A stretch of DNA of 64,000 nt from Oceanimonas sp052119705. Lineage in GTDB: Bacteria; Pseudomonadota; Gammaproteobacteria; Enterobacterales; Aeromonadaceae. Shown here one piece after another: positions 59,058 through 64,000 of the stretch (the first letter of the stretch is position 1; each line of letters starts with the position of its first letter). The DNA lies in contig NZ_JBGQOP010000005.1 of NCBI RefSeq assembly GCF_052119705.1, positions 1 to 64,000 of the forward strand. The letters run 5' to 3'. A model generated the notes under the pieces. The model had not been told where the DNA came from, made no database searches, and worked only from the letters and a program-made list of their open reading frames with translations. The translations under genes were made by a program, and so were the position numbers.

Positions 59058-59708
59058 ATGAGAATACTCAAGCAGCTGTTTGACAATAACCAAGAATGGT
59101 CCGAGCGCATTAAGTCCGAAGATCCGGCATTTTTCGAGAAATTAGCGTTACAACAAGCGCCAGAATATCTGTGGATTGGCTGCTCCGACAGCCGAGTTCC
59201 TGCCAACCAGCTTACGGGCCTATTGCCGGGCGATGTGTTTGTGCATCGTAATGTGGCGAACCTGGTGATGCACACCGACTTTAACTGCTTGTCGGTGGTA
59301 CAATATGCGGTTGAAGTGCTGAAAGTGAAGCACATTATTATTTGCGGACACTATGGCTGCGGCGGCGTAAAAGCGGCCATGGGCGATGCGGAGCTGGGCC
59401 TGATTGATAATTGGCTAGCCAGCTTAAAAGACCTATATCAGCGTTACCGTAAAGACCTGCTCAGCGTAGAAGATGAGCAGCGAAGAGAAGATGCCTTATG
59501 CGAGCTCAACGTGGTTGAGCAAGTCGCTAACCTGTGCCGCACCACCATAGTGCAGCATGCGTGGCAACGCGGCCAAGAGCTGTCGGTGCATGGCTGGGTG
59601 TACGGCATTCAAGATGGCCGTCTGCATGATCTCGATGTTTGCGTGTCGGAAAAAGAAGAAACCCCCGACGTCTATCGTATCTTGCAGCAGCGTATATTAG
59701 ATAAGTGA
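59058..59708 (+). CDS. can: beta-class carbonic anhydrase
   Basis: 216 residues (E. coli Can 220). Zinc ligands: Cys and Asp in WIGCSDSRVPA near 39-49 and His/Cys in CGHYGCGGV near 97-105. Interconverts CO2 and bicarbonate for carboxylations. Ribosome site CAGGAAA. It is followed by glpX at 35 bp. Confidence 0.96.
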   Translation: MRILKQLFDNNQEWSERIKSEDPAFFEKLALQQAPEYLWIGCSDSRVPANQLTGLLPGDVFVHRNVANLVMHTDFNCLSVVQYAVEVLKVKHIIICGHYGCGGVKAAMGDAELGLIDNWLASLKDLYQRYRKDLLSVEDEQRREDALCELNVVEQVANLCRTTIVQHAWQRGQELSVHGWVYGIQDGRLHDLDVCVSEKEETPDVYRILQQRILDK

Positions 59709-59743
59709 TTCGCTAAGCGAATGCTTGAACACTAGGAAATATC

Positions 59744-60751
59744 ATGAGACGTGAATTAGCCATAGAATTTTCTCGGGTGACGGAAGCGGCCGCCTTGGCC
59801 GGTTACAAGTGGCTGGGAAGAGGCGATAAAAATATCGCCGATGGCGCCGCCGTGGCAGCGATGCGCCATGTACTGAACGAAATTAATATTAGCGGTGAGA
59901 TCGTCATAGGCGAAGGCGAAATAGATGAAGCGCCTATGCTTTATATCGGCGAAAAAGTCGGTTTAGGTGGCGATGAAGTGGACATCGCCGTCGATCCTAT
60001 CGAAGGCACACGCATGACGGCCATGGGCCAACCTAATGCCTTAGCCGTGATTGCCGTGGGTGAAAAGGGCGCATTTTTACGTGCCCCCGACATGTATATG
60101 GAAAAGCTGATCGTGGGCGCCGGCGCCAAAGGTGTGATCGATTTAAATAAGTCGATTGAACAAAATATTAAAGCGGTTGCCAAGGCGCTGAACAAGCCGC
60201 TGTCGCGTTTTACCGTGATCACCTTGGCCAAACCGCGCCACGATAAAATCATTAAAACCATGCAAGCCTTAGGCGTGCGCGTGTTTGCTATTCCCGATGG
60301 CGACGTAGCCGCTTCTATCTTGGCGTGTGTGCCAGAGAGCGAAGTGGACATGTTGTACGGCATTGGTGGCTCCCCGGAAGGCGTTATTTCCGCTGCGGCC
60401 GTACGCTCACTGGATGGCGACATGCAGGCGCGCTTGATGCCGCGTTATGAAGTAAAAGAGCCAACCCCAGAAAACCTGGCCTTAGGTAAAGCTGAAATCG
60501 CCCGCTGCGAAGAAATGGGTATTGAAGTGGGCAAGGTGTTGAAGCTGGAAGACATGGCGCGCACCGATAATGTTATGTTTGCCGCCACCGGCATTACCAA
60601 GGGCGACTTGCTGGAAGGTATCAGCAGTGATGGTATTTATGCCCACACCGAAACCTTAGTGATCCGTGGCAAGTCGCGCACCGTGCGCCGCATTCGCTCC
60701 ACGCATATCTTATCTCGCAAGCGACAATCACTGCAGGATATTATTCTATAG
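59744..60751 (+). CDS. glpX: class II fructose-1,6-bisphosphatase
   Basis: 335 residues (E. coli GlpX 336). Metal and substrate motifs: GEGEIDEAPML near 57, AVDPIEGTRMT near 86, and YGIGGSPEGVISAAA near 202. Gluconeogenic step fructose-1,6-bisphosphate to fructose-6-phosphate. It stands next to carbonic anhydrase, not with glpFK as in E. coli. Confidence 0.96.
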   Translation: MRRELAIEFSRVTEAAALAGYKWLGRGDKNIADGAAVAAMRHVLNEINISGEIVIGEGEIDEAPMLYIGEKVGLGGDEVDIAVDPIEGTRMTAMGQPNALAVIAVGEKGAFLRAPDMYMEKLIVGAGAKGVIDLNKSIEQNIKAVAKALNKPLSRFTVITLAKPRHDKIIKTMQALGVRVFAIPDGDVAASILACVPESEVDMLYGIGGSPEGVISAAAVRSLDGDMQARLMPRYEVKEPTPENLALGKAEIARCEEMGIEVGKVLKLEDMARTDNVMFAATGITKGDLLEGISSDGIYAHTETLVIRGKSRTVRRIRSTHILSRKRQSLQDIIL

Positions 60752-60761
60752 GGCTGCGCCG

Positions 60762-60892
60762 GTGAGGGGTGAAGGGTAAAGCGTGAGGGGTAAATCCAAG
60801 CATGCTTCGCTGTTAACTGTTCGCTACTATCTAAAAAGGATGCCGAGGCATCCTTTTTTGTTATTTATGGTAGGTAAAGTGCACTATATTTT
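60762..60892. repeat. family 3 G-rich arm downstream of glpX
   Basis: GGTGAGGGGTGAAGGG and GCGTGAGGGGTAAA (60761-60793) are complementary in kind to the heptamer array at 60893-60961. The glpX terminator lies between them. Confidence 0.5.
60833..60860 (+). terminator. glpX terminator
   Basis: AAAAAGGATGCC (60833-60844) pairs with GGCATCCTTTTT (60847-60858). A/T runs on both sides may let it serve fumC as well. Confidence 0.85.
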
Positions 60893-60961
60893 GCCTCACG
60901 CCTCACGCCTCACGCCTCACGCCTCACGCCTCACGCCTCACGCCTCACGCCTCACGCCTCA
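60893..60961. repeat. tandem heptamer array (GCCTCAC)n at the fumC stop codon
   Basis: Nine exact GCCTCAC units (60893-60955) plus a partial unit to 60961. The fumC stop (TGA on the minus strand, bases 60959-60961) lies in the last unit. A likely variable-number site. It is an amplified form of the family 3 C-rich arm. Confidence 0.95.
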
Positions 60962-62320
60962 ACGCGTTAACGCCGCCGGATCTAATAGCTTGCGCAGCTC
61001 TTCGAGCGGAATATCGGTATGCTCTTGCGCTACCTCTAAAATCGGCCTTTGTTCTTGATAAGCTTGTTTGGCAATTTTGGCGGCATTTTCGTAGCCGATC
61101 ACTGGATTTAGCGCCGTCACTAAAATTGGATTTTTCGCTAAATTCTCATCGATATGCGCTTGGTTAACGGTAAAACCACCAATGGCCTCTGCTAATAAGG
61201 GCGCGCTCTTGCTAAGCAGCTGGGTCATGGTCAGCAGGTTATTGGCCACCAGCGGCAGCATGACGTTAAGCTGAAAATTGCCAGACTGACCGGCCACGGT
61301 ATTGGCGGTGTCGAGACCAATAATCTGTGCCGCCACCATGGCAACGGCCTCCGGGATCACCGGATTGACCTTGCCCGGCATAATGGAAGAACCGGGCTGC
61401 AGGGCCGGCAGTTGAATTTCGGACAAGCCGGTCAGCGGGCCCGAGTTCATCCAGCGCAAGTCGTTGGCAATCTTCATTAACGCCACGGCCAAGGTTTTCA
61501 GCTGGCCCGAAAGTTCTACCGCAGTATCTTGGCAACTTAAGCTGTAAAAATAATCTTCCGCTGGGCAAAAGTTTAACCCAGTAGCTCGATTTAAATAATC
61601 GCAGGCCAATTGGGCTTGGCGCGGATCAGCATTAATGCCGGTGCCTATGGCGGTGCCGCCCAGCGCCAGCTGCTGCAGTCGGCTTTGCAGGCCATTTAAG
61701 CGGTGGCTGGCATAGCGCACTTGGGTAGCCCAGCCGCCCAGCTCCTGATCGAAGCGCAGCGGCATGGCATCCATAAGATGGGTGCGGCCGGTTTTAACTT
61801 GGTGTTGTAGCTGCTCGCCTTTGCTGAGCATGGCTTGTTCTAGTTCCAACAGTGCCGGCAGTAATTGCCGTGATAGCGCCAAGGCGGCACTCAGGTGCAG
61901 AGCCGAGGGGATCACATCATTGGAGCTTTGGCCCATGTTAACGTCATCATTGGCGCTGACCGGCGTGCCTAATTGTGCCGCCGCTAGGTGTGCCAATACT
62001 TCGTTGACGTTCATGTTGGTGCTGGTGCCAGAGCCGGTTTGATAAACATCAATGGGGAAAGCATCAGGATATTTACCGGCCATCACGGCTTCGGCGGCGC
62101 TAATAATGGCCGCACTCTTATGCGCAGCTAAGCGATTTAATTCACCATTGGCTTGGGCACAGGCCGCCTTTAGCAAGGCTACGGCACTAATAAAGGCTGC
62201 TGGTAGCGGTTGGCCGGAAATAGGAAAGTTATTGATGGCTCTTTGGGTTTGGGCGCCATATAAGGCGTCGACAGGCACGTTTATCTCGCCCATAGAGTCA
62301 TGCTCGGTTCTCATCTTCAT
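60959..62320 (-). CDS. fumC: class II fumarate hydratase
   Basis: 453 residues (E. coli FumC 467). Iron-free tetrameric fumarase that converts fumarate to malate. Motifs: GSGTSTNMNVNEVL near 101, TGRTHLMDAMPLR near 162, and the signature GSSIMPGKVNP near 318. The last residues (LDPAALTR) run into the heptamer array. Start supported by AGGAG upstream. The aspartase sibling is excluded by the fumarase-type TGRTHLMDA region, though the superfamily is close. Confidence 0.93.
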   Translation of the reverse strand: MKMRTEHDSMGEINVPVDALYGAQTQRAINNFPISGQPLPAAFISAVALLKAACAQANGELNRLAAHKSAAIISAAEAVMAGKYPDAFPIDVYQTGSGTSTNMNVNEVLAHLAAAQLGTPVSANDDVNMGQSSNDVIPSALHLSAALALSRQLLPALLELEQAMLSKGEQLQHQVKTGRTHLMDAMPLRFDQELGGWATQVRYASHRLNGLQSRLQQLALGGTAIGTGINADPRQAQLACDYLNRATGLNFCPAEDYFYSLSCQDTAVELSGQLKTLAVALMKIANDLRWMNSGPLTGLSEIQLPALQPGSSIMPGKVNPVIPEAVAMVAAQIIGLDTANTVAGQSGNFQLNVMLPLVANNLLTMTQLLSKSAPLLAEAIGGFTVNQAHIDENLAKNPILVTALNPVIGYENAAKIAKQAYQEQRPILEVAQEHTDIPLEELRKLLDPAALTR

Positions 62321-62371
62321 GCTATCTCCTTAAAATACTTAAGTAGGGCGGCATAACCGATATTAGGTACA

Positions 62372-62396
62372 GCGCCGAGCGCCCAGCTGCAAGCTA
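62372..62396. repeat. family 2 repeat upstream of fumC
   Basis: CAGCGCCGAGCGCCCAGC (62371-62388) then TGCAAGCTATAG. The same motif core as 23967 and 63866; no right arm is obvious here. Confidence 0.6.
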
Positions 62397-62453
62397 TAGC
62401 AAATAAAAGACCGATGGCTGTTGGTGGCTGGACACGGTTAATATTTTTCAGCT

Positions 62454-62828
62454 TTATTCTAAATTACAGCTTAGCATTGCCGTCGCACCGTTAAAGCCTT
62501 GAGCTTGTAAAAACGCGTTCAATCCCGCTTGCTGTGGAGTTGGCGCTTGGGCGAGATCACAGTGCAGTTGAGTTAGGCCTGCGGCCTGAGTGTCTAACTT
62601 AATCTGGCGTAACAGCTCTTGGCCTATGCCACGGCGGCGCGTAATATCGCGCACGGCAATAAATTGCAGGTCTGACTGTAGACGCCATGCCAAGGCGACG
62701 GCTCTGTCATTAAAGGTGGCCAGATAAAACTCTGCCTGCTCGGGCAAGCTAGCGTCTTCTAAGATAAGCGCCACCTGCGCTTGATGCAGTGTCGGGATTT
62801 GGTTTAAACGATGTACAGTTAAGCGCAT
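62454..62828 (-). CDS. panM: PanD regulatory factor PanM (GNAT fold)
   Basis: 124 residues (E. coli PanM/PanZ 127). GNAT-like: MRLTVHRLNQ, FYLATFNDRAVALAW and the acetyl-CoA loop VRDITRRRGIGQELL near 58-72 closely resemble E. coli PanM (REVTRRRGVGQYLL), and AFLQAQGF near the end also matches. PanM binds acetyl-CoA and triggers the self-cleavage of aspartate decarboxylase PanD, tuning beta-alanine and CoA synthesis. In E. coli it lies close to rpoH. A generic GNAT is the alternative. Confidence 0.75.
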   Translation of the reverse strand: MRLTVHRLNQIPTLHQAQVALILEDASLPEQAEFYLATFNDRAVALAWRLQSDLQFIAVRDITRRRGIGQELLRQIKLDTQAAGLTQLHCDLAQAPTPQQAGLNAFLQAQGFNGATAMLSCNLE

Positions 62829-62892
62829 TATGAGTTCCTCAGAAAAACGCTAGTTTATCATGGCCTGCGGATAGCTAAAGATAGACACCTTG

Positions 62893-63000
62893 TAAAGAGT
62901 AAAGAGTGAAGGGCAAAGAGGACGACATTGGCCCCAAAATGCGCCATATCTTAAGACGAGTGTTTTCCCCTCACTCTTTACCCTCAACGCTTCACTGAGA
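62893..63000. repeat. family 3 paired-arm repeat before chaC
   Basis: GTAAAGAGTAAAGAGTGAAG (62893-62912) and its mirror CTCACTCTTTACCCTC with CGCTTCACTGAG (62972-63000). The right arm ends 5 bp before the chaC start codon. Confidence 0.55.
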
Positions 63001-63004
63001 GCAT

Positions 63005-63604
63005 ATGACCTTAGATACTCGCGGCCATAATGGCCAGATGACGCATTTTGACCAGCACGACTCGTTTTGGTTGTTTGGTTATGGCTCTTTGATCTGGAAG
63101 GCAGACTTTGCCTATCTGGAGCGAAAGCCTGCGTGGATTTTTGATTGGAGCCGGCGCTTTTGGCAGGGCTCCCACGACCATAGAGGCACGCCTCAAGCAC
63201 CGGGCCGTGTAGTGACTTTGGTTGCCGAGCTGGGTGCGCGTTGCGCTGGCATGGCGTATCGCATCACGCCCGCCGTGTTAGCGCAGCTGGATATGCGGGA
63301 GAAAAATGGCTACTTGCGTGAATTAGTGCCGATTCACTTTGCGCTTGAACAAACGGCTATTGATAGCGCAACACAAGTGCCAGAGCAGAGAGTCGAAGGC
63401 TTAATTTACCTGGCTACGCCAGACAACGCCGCTTTTTTGGGTGAAGCCCCCTTGAATGACATGGCCGCGCAAATTGCTTATGCCACAGGGCCCAGCGGCA
63501 GTAATAGTGAGTATTTATTGAATTTAGAACGTGCGCTGCAAGAGTTGGGCGTAACAGATCTGCATGTGTCTGCCTTGGCGGCACTGGTTAAGCAAACGGC
63601 GTAA
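63005..63604 (+). CDS. chaC: glutathione-specific gamma-glutamylcyclotransferase
   Basis: 199 residues. ChaC-like fold with FGYGSLIWKADF near 22-33 (substrate loop), RRFWQGSHDHRGTPQAPGRVV near 50-70 and the catalytic Glu region MREKNGYLRELV near 98-110. It cleaves glutathione to 5-oxoproline and Cys-Gly. Another in-frame ATG at 63038 could be the start; neither has a strong ribosome site because a repeat arm ends just before 63005. Confidence 0.92.
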   Translation: MTLDTRGHNGQMTHFDQHDSFWLFGYGSLIWKADFAYLERKPAWIFDWSRRFWQGSHDHRGTPQAPGRVVTLVAELGARCAGMAYRITPAVLAQLDMREKNGYLRELVPIHFALEQTAIDSATQVPEQRVEGLIYLATPDNAAFLGEAPLNDMAAQIAYATGPSGSNSEYLLNLERALQELGVTDLHVSALAALVKQTA

Positions 63605-63607
63605 GAG

Positions 63608-63865
63608 ATGAAGATGGAATGTCGCAGTGGTTGTGGGGCCTGTTGTATCGCGCCCAGTATTAGTAACGCCTTACCGGGCATGCCAAAGGGCAAACCTGCC
63701 GGTGTGGCGTGTTTGCATTTAATGAGCGATATGCGCTGTGCCATCTTTGGTCAGCCAGAACGGCCAGCGGTGTGCGCCAGTTTTAAAGCCATGAATGATG
63801 TATGTGGCAGCTCTAAAACAGAGGCAATGTGGTTGATTACCGAGCTGGAAATGGCGACTGGGTAG
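63608..63865 (+). CDS. YkgJ family cysteine cluster protein
   Basis: 85 residues. Eight Cys are expected for the family; visible are CRSGCGACC near 5-13, CLHL, RCAIF and CASF and VCG, enough for a zinc or Fe-S cluster. RPAVCASFKA is typical of YkgJ. It is 3 bp after chaC, so probably co-transcribed. Function unknown. Two ATG codons (63608 and 63614) are possible starts. Confidence 0.9.
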   Translation: MKMECRSGCGACCIAPSISNALPGMPKGKPAGVACLHLMSDMRCAIFGQPERPAVCASFKAMNDVCGSSKTEAMWLITELEMATG

Positions 63866-64000
63866 TAGCGCCGAGCGCCCGGCGCCAAGCTAAACAAAAG
63901 ACATATCAGCAACGGAAGAATGCGAAAGAACACGGAAAAATAGAGAGCAGATCAGACAAAGCCGAGATAAAAGACTTAGATGGTAAGATCTAACGCCCAT
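63865..64000. repeat. composite repeat, family 2 plus family 1 copy C (cut by window end)
   Basis: TAGCGCCGAGCGCCCGGCGCC (63865 on, then AAGCTAAACAAAAG) leads into the family 1 left arm with GAAAGAACACGGAAAAATAG near 63924-63943 and TGGTAAGATC near 63981. The complementary right arm would lie beyond the window. Confidence 0.65.

Noticed and set aside
60783..61058. Plus-strand frame with PHASRLT repeats
   Set aside because: It is the translation of the heptamer array (any frame is open) and overlaps fumC antisense.

Overview
The window reads as chromosomal core DNA of a gammaproteobacterium. Gene order repeatedly matches Escherichia coli and Vibrio/Aeromonas neighbourhoods: polA ... engB ... 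yihI/hemN ... glnG/glnL ... glnA/typA ... yihY, dtd, yiiD; fabR-yijD; yhhL-like/rsmD/ftsY/ftsE/ftsX/rpoH. The seven-gene Mrp-type Na+/H+ antiporter, the cytochrome c4 and the DUF2489-hemN arrangement fit a marine or brackish Aeromonadales-like organism (Oceanimonas, Oceanisphaera or Zobellella type). That placement is inference from content and synteny; no 16S rRNA gene is present. I see no prophage, intact insertion sequence, CRISPR array, tRNA or rRNA.

Layout. 1-451: AT-rich, GATC- and DnaA-box-containing region upstream of polA. 452-4335: polA, then thiD under a TPP riboswitch. 4336-4864: a hairpin-bounded repeat and a palindromic operator candidate. 4865-10585: mnhABCDEFG, tightly overlapping. 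10747-18857: a divergent five-gene signalling cluster (CheY-like receiver, REC-HDOD, HPt-REC-GGDEF on the minus strand; two membrane or GAF/PAS histidine kinases on the plus strand). 19021-25074: rsuA-engB, cytochrome c4, yihI-DUF2489-hemN and add. 25173-32529: glnG/glnL and glnA, split by an opposite-strand MarR-HlyD-DUF2955 efflux module. 32916-38492: typA, yihY, pip, dtd, yiiD. 38574-40723: a stand-alone ftsZ-type gene behind a WYL regulator. 40924-52505: an M14 peptidase, SirB2, DUF411, DUF2500, ydbH-ynbE-ydbL, oligopeptidase B, a sodium symporter, fabR-yijD and sseA. 52782-53058: a CsrB-type regulatory RNA. 53103-58970: DUF2007, yhhL-like/rsmD, ftsYEX and rpoH. 59058-63865: carbonic anhydrase, glpX, fumC, panM, chaC and a cysteine-cluster protein.

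How it works together. Nitrogen control is the clearest circuit: NtrB/NtrC, a good NtrC site upstream of glnL, and a sigma-54 promoter with an NtrC site upstream of glnA. ThiD carries its own TPP sensor and a hairpin that covers its ribosome binding site. CsrB has about sixteen GGA motifs and an upstream UvrY-like palindrome. FtsY, FtsE and FtsX form one overlapping unit followed by rpoH.

The most unusual items are: a second-type FtsZ outside any division cluster, with a hairpin/U-tract placed directly before its ribosome binding site; three families of dispersed paired-arm repeats downstream of genes, some of which now form the 3' ends of add, ntrC and fumC; a heptamer array of about ten units at the fumC stop codon; a 23-bp duplicated start region that makes a 10-codon leader peptide; and a strongly expanded Ala/Glu/Arg repeat domain in FtsY.
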